DNA of 64,000 nucleotides from Bacteroidota bacterium (GTDB lineage Bacteria; Bacteroidota; Bacteroidia; UKL13-3): NCBI GenBank assembly GCA_027484685.1, contig JAIXSO010000040.1, positions 1 to 64,000 of the forward strand, read 5' to 3'. Shown piece by piece: positions 51,121 to 61,337 of this stretch (position 1 is its first letter; each line of letters starts with the position of its first letter). The notes under the pieces were generated by a model. It saw only the letters and a program-made list of their open reading frames with translations, ran no database searches and was not told where the DNA came from. The position numbers and the translations under genes were made by a program.

Positions 51121-54100
51121 CTAAAACTCAACTGGCCATGAAAAATAGAATTTGGCACCATGGCCTTTTTCTGATTCAATCCAAACTTTGCCTCCTTTGT
51201 CTTCCACAATTTTTTTAACAATTGCTAAACCAACTCCTGTACTTTCATAAGTATCGCGCGATTGAAGCGTTTGGAAAATAACAAACACTTTTTCATGGAA
51301 TTGTTTTTCAATTCCTTCACCATTATCGGCCACACAAAACTCATACATTCCTTTATTGATGGTATAACTTACCTCTATAACTGGATTTGCATTATTATTG
51401 TATTTTATACCATTACTTATGTAATTGGTAAAAATTTGCTCAAACGAAATGCGCTCTGCGGTAACAGTTGGCAAATTATCAGGTATAATTATTTTTATAT
51501 TTTCTGCTGGGCTTAATGATTCAACCAACTCATCCAACATTGGTTTTAGTTCAAATGTTGCCGATTCTTGTTTGATACGTCCTGCACGTGAGTATTCCAA
51601 AATACCATTAATTAACAACTCCATGCGTTTTACCCTACCACGCATCATGTCAAAACTTGCTTTTATTTCCCCTTCTATTTTATCGCCTAAATCTTCTTCA
51701 ATCCAAAGCGAAAGGTTGTTTATACCGCGTAAAGGTGCCTTTAAATCGTGAGATACTATGTATGCAAATTGGTCTAATTCTCGGTTTTTTTGTTCAAGTT
51801 CAATTGCATATTCTTTTAATTGACGTTCAGCTTCTTTTTCTTTGGTAATATCTTGAAATATACCTCTTATACCTATTACTTTTTCGTTTTCAACTACAGG
51901 AACACCTTTGGTTCTAATTTCAACAATATTGCCTTTAGCGGTTTTAATTTTAGCTTCTAGTTCAAATTCTTCTAAATTATCAATAGCAGTTTTAAACTTT
52001 TCTACTACTAAAGCTCTAGTATCGTCAGTATAAAAATCGTACGAAGTGGCAATGGTGGGCACATAATCAAACGGAAGCTCATGTATATTGTACATTTCGC
52101 TTGTCCAATTAATACTGCGTTTTTCTCTATCTATTTCCCAACCACCAACTTTTGCAATATGCTGAGCTTCTTCAAGTTCTCTCTGTGCTTTTAAAATTTT
52201 AAACTCAGCAAGTTTAGCCTCTGTAATATCAAAGTTAACACCAATCATTCGTTTGGCAGTTCCGTCTTCGTTTCTAAATGTTTTTGAGAAAACTGCTACA
52301 TATTTAATATTACCTTTTCTATCTAAAATTCTAAAATTATCAATGTAATCATCAGGTCCAACTAATGCTTTGGCAACACCCTCATTCACCCTGTCTTTAT
52401 CTTCGGGATGTAATGTGCGTTCAAAGGCATCGTAATGTCCGTTAAAATCTTTAGGATCCACATCAAACACTTTATACATTGAATCGTCCCAAATCAGTTC
52501 ATTTTCTTGTATATTCCAATCCCAAATACCTAAATTAGCCGAATTAATGGCAAGCGATAAGCGCTCTTCACTTTCTTGTAGTTTTAGTTCTGATAATTTT
52601 CTATCAGTAATATCTAGTCCAAAACCAATTACATTAATAACGTTCCCTAATTCGTTAATTACAGGGAACATACGCCTTAACATCCAGTTTCTTGAACCAT
52701 TTTCTTGCAAAACAGATTCTTCAAACTCAAATTGTTTTTTACTCTCAACCACTTCGTTAAATAAAGCCCTGCGCTTATCGGCTATTTCCTTTGGTCTATT
52801 TCTATATTCGCAGTATTGGTAATCGTCTTTACCAATCATCCATTGCCTTAACTCTGTATTTTTAATACTTAATGGATTAATGAATAAATAATTATGGTCT
52901 TTATCAAAAACTACTAAATCGGCAGGAATTTCATTCAGAATTTTTTCGTAAAACTCTTTTAATTTTTGAACTTCTTCCTGTGCTTTTTTACGCTCTGTTA
53001 TATCGCGCGAGTTAATTACTATTCCGTTTATACCTTGCACATCAAGCAAGTTATTACCAATGGCTTCAATATAAACCCAACTGCCATTTTTATGTTTAAA
53101 CCTAAACTCAATGGCATCAGAAACACCACCTCTTTCTAATCCTTGTTGAAACTCATTTTGAACAATAGAAAAATCGTCAGGATGCACAAATTCAAATATA
53201 TTATGACCAATTACCTCATTTTCTTCATAACCAAAAATTCTGAAAAATGATGGACTCTCATAAACCGTTATTCCATCAGGTTTTAAAATGGTAATAATAT
53301 CGCTCGAATTTTGAGCTAATGACCTAAACCTAGTTTCACTTTCTTGAAGTTTAGCCTCAATCAATTTTCTATCGGTAATATCTAGTGCAAATCCAACCAA
53401 ACCATCTTCTTGGGTAATATCTTTAAATGTAAAATTATCAAAGAACCAATTACCATTAGCATCATTACCCTCCATAATGCTATAATTTGGTTCAAGCGAT
53501 TTTAAAGCATGTTGGAATTGTTTGTTAACTTCAGGGTAATCTTTTTCGTTAAATACATCAAACACATTTTGACCTAAAAGTTGACCATCAACCATACCCA
53601 AGCGCTTAGTACCTGCGCCTTGTAATTGCGTAAAAATTCCATCTTTATTTAAACGAAAAAGTACCGAAGGCATTTCAGTTAGAATGGCATTTAAAATTTG
53701 ACTCTTATCTAAAATTTCTTTTTGTTGTAATTTCCTTTCAGTAATATCTCTTACAGCAGCTACTATTAACTCATTGCCATCAACATTTATGTATTTAACA
53801 CTTGCCTCTATTGGATATTCGCTGCCATCTTTTCTAATATTAATACCTTCAATTAATAATTCGCCTTTTTCTTTTACTTCGTTAAAATGCTCTCGCCATT
53901 CATTTACAGTTGGAAATAGTTTTTCCATTTGCATTACAGTTGAGCCAATCATTTCCTCGCGAGTTTTACCTAAAACTTTAGCCCTACTTTCATTTACATA
54001 AATCATTTTACCATCGTAATTAGCTACCGAAATGGCATCGCTAATTTGCTCAGTAATTTTATTCAATAAATAAATTTCGTTCTGTTGTTGTCTTATTTCG

Positions 54101-56283
54101 CTAATATCGGTAATAACACCTACTAAAAACTCCTTTTTATCATCGCCAGAGAACAATGATTTTTTAATAAATAAAGTTCGTTCTTCACCTCCGCCTTTAA
54201 ACGATGTTTCATAAGTATCCTCTGCTTTGGTTTCAAATAATTTTTCGTCTTTTTTTAAGAAATAATCAGCTTCATCAGCCTCTAAAAACTCTCTATCTGT
54301 TTTACCAATAATTTGATCTTTGCTTAAATTGATTAAATTAGCGTAAGCATCATTTACTAAAACCCATTGGTGTTTTTTATTTTTTACAAATACTGGGTTA
54401 GGAATTGCATTTAGGATATTATTTAAAAAATTCTTAGAATTAATAAGCTCATTTTGCGCAACTTTAAGAGCTGTAATATCTCTAGCTATGGCTTGCACCC
54501 CAGAAAATTTTCCTTCTTTATAAATTAATTGTACGTTTTGACCTACCCAAATTTCTTTACCTTGTTTGGTAACTATGGGAAATTCTAAATAAGTAACACT
54601 ATCGTCTATATAAGCTTGATTTAAATAAAATGCTTCTACCGTTTTTTTATAATCAGCTCTAACTAATTGAATATATCTTTTATCTAAAAGTTCGTCAATA
54701 TCATAGCCAGTAACTTTGGTAGCTATTTCATTAACATAAGTAAACTTACCTGTTGCATCAGTGTAATAAAACATATCTGTTGCACTTTCAATCAATAGCC
54801 TAAATTTACCTTCACTTTCTTTCAGCTTCTGTTCCGCTTTATGGCGCTCCATAGCACCACCAATATTATTAGCTAAAGTTCTTAATACACTTTCATCGCT
54901 GCTAGTCCAACTGGTAGCAATAGTGCAGTTATCAAAACCAATAAAACCCCAAAATTGTTCAGCTATAAAAATAGGAACTACAATTAGCGATATGATATTT
55001 TGTGGTTCTAATAAACTTCTTTCTACTTCTGGAAAATCTTTAACCAAACCTTTTATAGCTTTGCCCTGCACCAATGAGTTATACCAACGTTCAAAACCAG
55101 TTTCAATATAAGGAAGGTTTTGCAACTCTGGATTATCAATTTGAGCCTCTATACCATCCCTACTCCACTCATATCGTTGGCTTAAGGCATGCACATTTCC
55201 AGGCAATAAATGATTTTCGAAAATATAAACCCTATCTACTTTTACCTCAGAGCCAATGCACTCTAAAGCATTGATAATAGCATCGTTAAAATCAATATTG
55301 GTAAGCAACATAGATGAAGCTTTATTAATTGCTTTGAGCAACCTATCATTCTCCACCAATTTGTTTTCAGCTAATTTTCTATCGGTTATATCAACCACAA
55401 ATTTTACAATGCGTTTTACCTTGTTATTTTCATCAAGTACAGGGTTATAACTTCCAATTATCCAAATAGCTTCCCCATCTTTCTTAACGCGTTTGTATTC
55501 CCCTCCTACTATTTTACCGCTACCAATTTCTTCCCAAAACTTTTTATACTCTTTGTTCTCTACCTCATCTTTATGAACGAACATTTTATGTTGTTTACCA
55601 ATTATTTCATGTTTATCGTAACCCATTAAGTTTAAAAAAATTTGATTGGCTTCAATAATAGTTCCATCTGCCTCAAACTCAACAACAGCTGTAGTTCGGT
55701 TAATGGCTGTTAATACTTCGGCTAAATTTTTTTCACTTTGTATGAGTCTTTCCTCGGCAATTTTACGTTCTGTAATATCAAACCTAATGGCTATAAATTG
55801 ATGAGGAATTCCATTATCGTTTAATAACGGAATAATATTGGCATTGGTCCAATAGTAAGTTCCATCTTTTCTTTTATTTCTAATTTGACCCTGCCAAACA
55901 TTACCCCTTTTAATGGTTTCCCACATGTTGTCAAAAAAACTTTTAGGGTGATAATCAGAATTAACTATATTGTGATTTTGTCCAACTAATTCGCCAATTG
56001 AATAACCAGAAATATCACTAAAATTTTGATTTGCAAAAACAATTACACCTCTAGCATCGGCAATAGATACTATTGCAGCTGTATCAACAGCCGACTTAAA
56101 GTCGGCTAATTCCTTAAACGACTCTTTTGAACTTAACTCAAGTGTTCTTTCTAATTGGTTAAAGTCATCCTGATATGATTTGTAAGATGAATCGACCAAC
56201 TGAATAAACTCTAATATTTCTTTTGAGAACTCAGGGTTATCGCCAAACAGTTTTTTAATTTGTCGTTTTAGTAATCTATGCAT
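51121..56283 (-). CDS. Giant multi-PAS/GAF histidine kinase
   Basis: A 1720-residue soluble kinase. Ten PAS/PAC units can be counted from their terminal D-I-T/S-x-[RK] motifs. A GAF domain (about 310-480, GFIGFDNCTIATSWTSSDES) lies after the second PAS. HisKA has phosphoacceptor H1512 (YIVSHDLKAPLRGI), and HATPase_c ends the protein (N-box YISNGIKYNNN, DNGEGIEK, STGVGLAIVKKI). There are no transmembrane segments. It should integrate several cytoplasmic signals (redox, ligands); the response regulator is not adjacent. A FIST-domain sensor gene lies 65 bp upstream in the same orientation and probably forms a signalling unit with it. Confidence 0.93.
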   Translation of the reverse strand: MHRLLKRQIKKLFGDNPEFSKEILEFIQLVDSSYKSYQDDFNQLERTLELSSKESFKELADFKSAVDTAAIVSIADARGVIVFANQNFSDISGYSIGELVGQNHNIVNSDYHPKSFFDNMWETIKRGNVWQGQIRNKRKDGTYYWTNANIIPLLNDNGIPHQFIAIRFDITERKIAEERLIQSEKNLAEVLTAINRTTAVVEFEADGTIIEANQIFLNLMGYDKHEIIGKQHKMFVHKDEVENKEYKKFWEEIGSGKIVGGEYKRVKKDGEAIWIIGSYNPVLDENNKVKRIVKFVVDITDRKLAENKLVENDRLLKAINKASSMLLTNIDFNDAIINALECIGSEVKVDRVYIFENHLLPGNVHALSQRYEWSRDGIEAQIDNPELQNLPYIETGFERWYNSLVQGKAIKGLVKDFPEVERSLLEPQNIISLIVVPIFIAEQFWGFIGFDNCTIATSWTSSDESVLRTLANNIGGAMERHKAEQKLKESEGKFRLLIESATDMFYYTDATGKFTYVNEIATKVTGYDIDELLDKRYIQLVRADYKKTVEAFYLNQAYIDDSVTYLEFPIVTKQGKEIWVGQNVQLIYKEGKFSGVQAIARDITALKVAQNELINSKNFLNNILNAIPNPVFVKNKKHQWVLVNDAYANLINLSKDQIIGKTDREFLEADEADYFLKKDEKLFETKAEDTYETSFKGGGEERTLFIKKSLFSGDDKKEFLVGVITDISEIRQQQNEIYLLNKITEQISDAISVANYDGKMIYVNESRAKVLGKTREEMIGSTVMQMEKLFPTVNEWREHFNEVKEKGELLIEGINIRKDGSEYPIEASVKYINVDGNELIVAAVRDITERKLQQKEILDKSQILNAILTEMPSVLFRLNKDGIFTQLQGAGTKRLGMVDGQLLGQNVFDVFNEKDYPEVNKQFQHALKSLEPNYSIMEGNDANGNWFFDNFTFKDITQEDGLVGFALDITDRKLIEAKLQESETRFRSLAQNSSDIITILKPDGITVYESPSFFRIFGYEENEVIGHNIFEFVHPDDFSIVQNEFQQGLERGGVSDAIEFRFKHKNGSWVYIEAIGNNLLDVQGINGIVINSRDITERKKAQEEVQKLKEFYEKILNEIPADLVVFDKDHNYLFINPLSIKNTELRQWMIGKDDYQYCEYRNRPKEIADKRRALFNEVVESKKQFEFEESVLQENGSRNWMLRRMFPVINELGNVINVIGFGLDITDRKLSELKLQESEERLSLAINSANLGIWDWNIQENELIWDDSMYKVFDVDPKDFNGHYDAFERTLHPEDKDRVNEGVAKALVGPDDYIDNFRILDRKGNIKYVAVFSKTFRNEDGTAKRMIGVNFDITEAKLAEFKILKAQRELEEAQHIAKVGGWEIDREKRSINWTSEMYNIHELPFDYVPTIATSYDFYTDDTRALVVEKFKTAIDNLEEFELEAKIKTAKGNIVEIRTKGVPVVENEKVIGIRGIFQDITKEKEAERQLKEYAIELEQKNRELDQFAYIVSHDLKAPLRGINNLSLWIEEDLGDKIEGEIKASFDMMRGRVKRMELLINGILEYSRAGRIKQESATFELKPMLDELVESLSPAENIKIIIPDNLPTVTAERISFEQIFTNYISNGIKYNNNANPVIEVSYTINKGMYEFCVADNGEGIEKQFHEKVFVIFQTLQSRDTYESTGVGLAIVKKIVEDKGGKVWIESEKGHGAKFYFSWPVEF

Positions 56284-56348
56284 AATTCACTAAATGAAAA
56301 GGCTTTTTAGGGCGTTAATTAAATTAGGTAAAATTTTATTTTTTATTA

Positions 56349-57494
56349 CTATAACTCTTTAAAAGTAGTTATAGTCATGGTTTGGTTATGCAGCTCACAT
56401 TTTGCATCTTTCGAAAACGGAGATATTTCGCCATAAGAGTAAAACCCACAAAGTGTTGTATGGCTTCCTAATACTTCTCTTACACCTTCTACTTCCTCTT
56501 CCACCAATTGTTTTAAAACCAATTTTCGGCCAACACAACTTATAAGAACCGCTAAATCTGGATTAGTAGAGTTATTACCATTTAATGTGCTATTGGCAGC
56601 ACCCACTGCACCATCAATCAATCTATCAAAATTGGCTTTCATTAATCGTACATATGAACCTTCTGGAATATCGCCAGCAAAAGTTAACGATTGAGCCTCT
56701 TCATCTACAGCCAAAATAGTTCTTACTACAGGTGTATCATCCTGTTTAATGCGTAAATTTAATGGAAATAATAAGCCAGATGCAGGTAATTCTTTTGCGT
56801 AATCTTCGCCAAGAAAAGATTTATATAAATCTAACGCAGGTTTACCATCAAGCTCATAGAGTACATTGTTTTTTGATTTAGAAACCAAACGCTCAATTCC
56901 AAAACTATCCCAACCTCCAAGCGAACCATAACCAATGCTAATACTTGAACCATAAAAACCTAATGCTGCAATGGTTTTACTTTTACTACTGGCATTATCT
57001 ATAACTATAAAAGTTTCTTTAAAATTGGCGCCATCCCCTGCTAAACCACCTGTTACACTTACACCTTCGGGTAAATGAGCTCTAAGTCCTTTTACCAATT
57101 CTGAGCCATTTACATTTAATCCATCAGATAACACAAATACATGAGCTAAATCTTGTTTATCAAGCATTTCAATTAACTTACTTCCTGCTTCATAACTATT
57201 TGAGGCATCAACAATTTCAATACTTTTGTACTGTAGTTTAGTTTTTTCAAATAAAATAGCTGTAGCTATTATGGTATCGTCAAAAACGTTTACATCACTA
57301 ATTTCACCAGAGGTAGAACTTCCTAAAAATATAGCTTTTGAAAACTTGTTTTTTATTTCGTTTAAATTAGTGGCATCTTTAATATTGGAACTAGAGCCAA
57401 AAACCAATACCAAATTGGCATCGTTTATTGAATCATCACCATTAATAAAATTCCAACCTTGTTCTTGGGTAAATTTGTATTGAGCTGTTTTCAT
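56349..57494 (-). CDS. FIST N/C domain signal-transduction protein
   Basis: A 381-residue cytoplasmic protein. FIST_N spans about 25-215 (LVLVFGSSSNI, FLGSSTSGEISD, HVFVLSDGLNVNGSELVKGL, VTGGLAGDGANF, GFYGSSISIGYGS) and FIST_C about 225-370 (KPALDLYKSFLGEDYA, LISCVGRKLVL, LCGFYSYGEISPF). FIST domains are predicted sensors of small ligands such as amino acids and are often encoded next to histidine kinases, as here. Confidence 0.9.
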   Translation of the reverse strand: MKTAQYKFTQEQGWNFINGDDSINDANLVLVFGSSSNIKDATNLNEIKNKFSKAIFLGSSTSGEISDVNVFDDTIIATAILFEKTKLQYKSIEIVDASNSYEAGSKLIEMLDKQDLAHVFVLSDGLNVNGSELVKGLRAHLPEGVSVTGGLAGDGANFKETFIVIDNASSKSKTIAALGFYGSSISIGYGSLGGWDSFGIERLVSKSKNNVLYELDGKPALDLYKSFLGEDYAKELPASGLLFPLNLRIKQDDTPVVRTILAVDEEAQSLTFAGDIPEGSYVRLMKANFDRLIDGAVGAANSTLNGNNSTNPDLAVLISCVGRKLVLKQLVEEEVEGVREVLGSHTTLCGFYSYGEISPFSKDAKCELHNQTMTITTFKEL

Positions 57495-57554
57495 AAGTGT
57501 ATGTATTTAATTCAAATGTAAATTATTTGAATTATTTAATAAACTTATTTTACC

Positions 57555-58298
57555 TCAAATTTTAAAATATAAATCGCCTAGTGTATAGTTTACTGTATCT
57601 TGCTCGCTAAGTTCGGTTAAAGCACCAGCTTTTAGTCCAAAACCCTTATATCCCAAAGGTTTTAATAAATCTAAAATTTGTTTTCTGTTTTCGGCATTGC
57701 TAATTTCTATTTGAATTAGCGGCTTAAATTTACTAATTGTATTAATTAAGTGAGGGAATAAATGTACTTCATAACCTTCTACATCGCATTTTATGAAGTC
57801 TAATTTCTCTATATTAGCAAATAATTCGTCAGGAATTTTCATTTCTGCCTCAAATGTTGCCAATGCTGAATTATCATCTTTCGAATCTAACACATGTGTT
57901 AATCCATGTCTAAAAACACCATCAATTACAGGTGTTCCCATTTCTATTTTTTTATTTTCTGAACCAAGCGCAGTTTGGTATAAAGTAATATTTTGTAACG
58001 CAAATTTATGTGCATTGCGTTTAAAAACATTTGCAAATAAAGGCACTGGCTCTATGGCATAAACCTTACCTGTGGAACCACTTAATTTTGAAATATTAGT
58101 ACTATAATAACCCACGTTTGCACCAATATCAATGCTTACAAATCCGGGTTTAATAAGTTGTTTTAAAAAAAATAGTTCTGGATATTTTGCTTTTAAAAAT
58201 CCTGCGTTGGTAATACGTAAATACGCATCGCTAACAATGGCTAAGTAACCCTCTAAACCTAGGGTTTTTAATAAAATACTACGTATTGCTTTCTCCAT
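57555..58298 (-). CDS. FkbM family methyltransferase
   Basis: A 247-residue SAM-dependent methyltransferase. Motif I is FVSIDIGANVGYYS (about 73-86), followed by VYAIEPVPLFANVFKRN and the later acidic LDFIKCDVEGYEVHLFPH. FkbM enzymes methylate sugar or polyketide hydroxyls; the substrate here is unknown. It is separated by five bases from the small DUF4834-like gene and is probably cotranscribed with it. Confidence 0.88.
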   Translation of the reverse strand: MEKAIRSILLKTLGLEGYLAIVSDAYLRITNAGFLKAKYPELFFLKQLIKPGFVSIDIGANVGYYSTNISKLSGSTGKVYAIEPVPLFANVFKRNAHKFALQNITLYQTALGSENKKIEMGTPVIDGVFRHGLTHVLDSKDDNSALATFEAEMKIPDELFANIEKLDFIKCDVEGYEVHLFPHLINTISKFKPLIQIEISNAENRKQILDLLKPLGYKGFGLKAGALTELSEQDTVNYTLGDLYFKI

Positions 58299-58303
58299 CT
58301 GTA

Positions 58304-58534
58304 CTACTTAATCTCTTCAAAATCAACATACTCTCCAATATTTGAGCTATTGGTTTTGGATTTACTTTTATTGGAAGTTTGTTGATCTGGTTTTATTTTT
58401 ATTTTACCTTCTTCGTTATTCGGTTCATCGTTAAAATTTTGTGTTGTAGCATCTTGTTTAAAATTTAGCAAGGTGCCAAACAATAAACGTGATACTACGT
58501 AAAATAAAAACAAATACACTAAAAATTTAAACAT
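58304..58534 (-). CDS. Small membrane-anchored protein, DUF4834-like
   Basis: A 76-residue protein with one N-terminal transmembrane helix (FKFLVYLFLFYVVSRLLFG) and a polar tail rich in Lys/Ser/Asn, ending GEYVDFEEIK. That terminal motif and the size match the small Bacteroidota family DUF4834. The function is unknown. It precedes the FkbM gene by five bases. Confidence 0.72.
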   Translation of the reverse strand: MFKFLVYLFLFYVVSRLLFGTLLNFKQDATTQNFNDEPNNEEGKIKIKPDQQTSNKSKSKTNSSNIGEYVDFEEIK

Positions 58535-58655
58535 AACAATTTACAATTATTGATAGAATAACTGTTATACAAAAATGATACAATTATTCATATTTTAAAG
58601 TAATTATTTATGATTATTGCCTTCAAATGCCTACAAAAAGCTGATATACTGATAA

Positions 58656-58711
58656 TAACCAAAAATAATTTAGCTGCTATTTTGTCAAAAAAAATGGCAG
58701 CTAAATTATTT
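58656..58711 (-). terminator. Terminator of OmpA-family gene
   Basis: Perfect 15-bp stem AAATAATTTAGCTGC (58663-58677) / GCAGCTAAATTATTT (58697-58711), followed on the minus strand by TTGG. It lies 18 bp after the stop codon at 58729. Confidence 0.75.
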
Positions 58712-58728
58712 AACCCAATCTAAAAGGT

Positions 58729-59673
58729 TTATTTTTTATCTATTAATTTATATAATTCGTCTAACTTAGGAGTTAAAATAATTTCTGTTCTGCGATTTTT
58801 AGCTCTTCCTTCTGGTGTATCGTTGCTTGCTTTTGGCATGTATTCACTACGACCAGCTGCGGTTAAACGCTTTGGATTAACTTTACTTACATCGCTTAAA
58901 ATACGAACAATATTGGCGGCACGCTCTGTACTTAAATCCCAATTATCTTTAAAATTAATGGTGCTGCGCAATGGCACATTATCGGTATGGCCTTCAATTA
59001 GCACATCAATATCCAAATTTTTGTTCAATACTTCACCTAATTTTTTTATGGCCTCTTGTCCTTTTTCTTCTATATCAGCACTTGCTGACTTAAACAATAA
59101 TTTATCGCTTAAAGAAACATATACTTTACCATTTTTCATTTCTACCGTTAACTCATCGCTATTAAAGCTAAGCAATGCACGTTTTACAATTTCGTTTAAT
59201 GCATTGGTAATTGAATCTTGTCTGCGAATAATGGCTTCTAATTCAGTCAAACGTTTTTCGCGAGCCGAAAGCATGTCTTCTTTTTGCTTAAGCGCTAAAT
59301 TTAATTGCTCGGTTTTGCTCAACGATGATTTTAACAAATCAGTATAACGCTGATTCATTTCGGTATAATCGGTTTGCAAAGCTTTGTGTTTACGGTTTAA
59401 CTCGTTATACCTTGCTAACAAATCGTTGTAAGTTGAGTCTAATGTTCGGTAGGCTATACCACGGTTGGTAGTATCTTGGTTAAAAACCACATTGATGGTG
59501 TGCAAGGTATCGCGCTGACCAGTAGCCGCTTTTAAACGTTTGCTCATAAAAAAATTATGCGCTTTTTCTTTAAATCCTTTTGGGTTTTGAATAACCCCTT
59601 TAGGTTCATCTACTTGTGCAAAAAGCGAAATAGAACTTATCAATAAAATGGCAGCTAAAATGCTCTTTTTCAT
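58729..59673 (-). CDS. OmpA/MotB-family protein with coiled coil
   Basis: A 314-residue exported protein (signal 1-19, LFAQ). A long coiled coil covers about 80-165 (LLARYNELNRKHKALQTDY, TELEAIIRRQDSI). The C-terminal OmpA-like peptidoglycan-binding domain spans about 185-305 (LLFKSASADIEEKGQEAI, VLIEGHTDNVPL, WDLSTERAANIVRIL, GRSEYMPKASNDTPEGRAKN, NRRTEIILTP). It should link the outer membrane or a periplasmic assembly to the cell wall. It is monocistronic. Confidence 0.9.
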   Translation of the reverse strand: MKKSILAAILLISSISLFAQVDEPKGVIQNPKGFKEKAHNFFMSKRLKAATGQRDTLHTINVVFNQDTTNRGIAYRTLDSTYNDLLARYNELNRKHKALQTDYTEMNQRYTDLLKSSLSKTEQLNLALKQKEDMLSAREKRLTELEAIIRRQDSITNALNEIVKRALLSFNSDELTVEMKNGKVYVSLSDKLLFKSASADIEEKGQEAIKKLGEVLNKNLDIDVLIEGHTDNVPLRSTINFKDNWDLSTERAANIVRILSDVSKVNPKRLTAAGRSEYMPKASNDTPEGRAKNRRTEIILTPKLDELYKLIDKK

Positions 59674-60023
59674 ATTAATATTATATTTTATTACTAAAAG
59701 CGAAGTACTTTTAAAACAACTATTAAAACAATGCAGCTAGTAAACAAATTTTATGTATAAAATGTGGGTATAAATGGAATTTAGACAATACCAAAGGCAC
59801 TGCAAGTGAGAAAAAATTACCTTTTTTTAATATTTTAAAGTTAAAATGGTAATAAACTAAATCACTTATCAGCTCAAAAAACTAAATTACCACATAAAAA
59901 AACAGGTAAAACTTACAAAACATTAATATACCGAATTTGGTTTATAATTATACATTTGCATTGCAAAACTGATCATTTTGTCAAATTCAAATAATTAAAT
60001 ATTTAAACCGTAAAAATAAAATT
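59674..60023. other. Intergenic region between divergent OmpA-family and SOD genes
   Basis: About 350 bp, A+T-rich. A TACATTTG element at 59951-59958 is a fair -7 box for the superoxide dismutase gene, giving a leader of about 60 nt. A good TTTG box at the right distance is not seen. No small ORF is convincing. Confidence 0.45.
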
Positions 60024-60629
60024 ATGTCATTCGAATTACCAAAATTAACTTACGAATACACTGCGCTTGAGCCACATATTGATGCTCGCACAATGGAAAT
60101 TCACCACTCAAAACACCACCAAGCTTACGTTACCAATTTAAACAACGCTATTGCCGGTACTGATGCTGAAAATTTAAGTATTGAAGATATTTGCAAAAAT
60201 ATTTCAAAATACCCAGCACCTGTGCGCAATAATGGTGGTGGACATTTTAACCATAGCTTATTTTGGAAAGTTATTGGGCCTAATGCAGGCGGAAGTCCAA
60301 GTGGTAAATTATTAGATGCCATTAATGCTGATTTAGGCGGAATGGATAAATTTAAAGAAGAATTTACCAAAGCTGCAACTACTCGTTTTGGTTCAGGATG
60401 GGCTTGGTTATGTGTTAAAGAAGGTAAACTTTGCGTTTGCTCTACTCCAAACCAAGATAATCCTTTAATGGACGTAGTTGAATGCAAAGGAAAGCCAATA
60501 TTAGGTTTAGACGTTTGGGAACATGCTTACTACTTACATTACCAAAACCGCAGACCTGATTATATTGGTGCTTTTTGGAATATAGTAAATTGGGCAGAAG
60601 TTGAAAAAATGTACGTTGCTGCATTGTAA
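60024..60629 (+). CDS. sodA: Superoxide dismutase, Mn type
   Basis: A 201-residue enzyme converting superoxide to hydrogen peroxide and oxygen. Metal ligands H27 (MEIHHSKHH), H77 (HFNHSLFW), D163 and H167 (LDVWEHAYY). The NNGGGH stretch and Q144 in TPNQDNPLM are of the Mn/cambialistic type rather than the Fe type. There is no signal peptide, so it acts in the cytoplasm. Normal length. It has its own promoter and terminator. Confidence 0.96.
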   Translation: MSFELPKLTYEYTALEPHIDARTMEIHHSKHHQAYVTNLNNAIAGTDAENLSIEDICKNISKYPAPVRNNGGGHFNHSLFWKVIGPNAGGSPSGKLLDAINADLGGMDKFKEEFTKAATTRFGSGWAWLCVKEGKLCVCSTPNQDNPLMDVVECKGKPILGLDVWEHAYYLHYQNRRPDYIGAFWNIVNWAEVEKMYVAAL

Positions 60630-61029
60630 TATTTAACTTAAACAATACTTTAAAAAAGCCATTTCAAATTATTTGAGATGGCTTTTTTTGTGAGCCATTA
60701 AGTCCTCGCGTGCAATTTTGTATCAGTACTTTTATATGTTGGCGGGAAGTCAACATTGGCTAAAAGTTGTTCGGATTTACAATTAAATAATATTTGTACT
60801 AACTTAATTCAATAGATTAGTATTACAACTTATAATTATATAACATCATTTTATATTGTTGGGTATTGGATATAATTTAATAGTTTTTATAAAAAGTAAT
60901 TCTTTACACTCCTTTTATCTGCTTAAAATGTAAGTTCAACTATCAAATAATCAAGTTCATCAAAATAATATTTTAAAAAAGTGTAACAATTCACATTTTT
61001 GTTTCGTTATAGTAACATAACTACAAAAC
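60630..61029. other. Intergenic region after sodA
   Basis: About 400 bp with the sodA terminator at its start; otherwise A+T-rich sequence without recognisable genes or RNAs. The promoter of the small lipoprotein gene should lie at its right end ('tttcgttatagtaacataac'). Confidence 0.5.
60653..60689 (+). terminator. Terminator of sodA
   Basis: AAAAAAGCCATtTCAAAT-TA-TTTGAgATGGCTTTTTTT, long stem with one mismatch and a T-run. Confidence 0.88.
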
Positions 61030-61155
61030 ATGAAAACAAAAATATTTATTTTACTATTTGGTGGATTAACATTAGGAACATTTCCCAAAGGTTGTGGCTC
61101 TAGTAGCAAAGCAGAAAAGCCAACAACAGAACAGCAAGACAATAAAAACAAATAA
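61030..61155 (+). CDS. Tiny lipoprotein (41 residues)
   Basis: ATG at 61030, TAA at 61153-61155. The translation starts MKTKIFILLFGGLTLGT and carries a lipoprotein-type cysteine in PKGCGSSS, followed by a charged tail (KAEKPTTEQQDNKNK). Bacteroidota encode many such minute lipoproteins. Good signal-peptide composition and a terminator-like hairpin 80 bp downstream support a real gene. The function is unknown. Confidence 0.65.
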   Translation: MKTKIFILLFGGLTLGTFPKGCGSSSKAEKPTTEQQDNKNK

Positions 61156-61234
61156 CACATTTGTGTAAAAAATTATAACAAACTAGGGTGTAAGTTTGTA
61201 TAATATCTCTTCATAAAAATAATACCTACAGAAG

Positions 61235-61267
61235 CCAGCTTTCATGCAAATGAAATGCTGGTTTTTT
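61235..61267 (+). terminator. Terminator-like hairpin after the tiny lipoprotein gene
   Basis: CCAGC-tTTCAT-gcaa-ATGAAat-GCTGG followed by TTTTTT. The core TTTCATGCAAATGAAA occurs again at 61288-61303. Confidence 0.65.
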
Positions 61268-61287
61268 GTTGTGTAAAAACAGTTTTT

Positions 61288-61303
61288 TTTCATGCAAATG
61301 AAA
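61288..61303. promoter_or_regulatory. Second copy of TTTCATGCAAATGAAA, possible operator
   Basis: Same 16-bp dyad (TTTCAT-gcaa-ATGAAA) as at 61240-61255, 48 bp apart. The second copy lies 35 bp before the ATG of the saccharopine-dehydrogenase-like gene. Confidence 0.4.
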
Positions 61304-61337
61304 CTTAAGTTTGCCCGTAAATTTAAAGGTTTATTAA

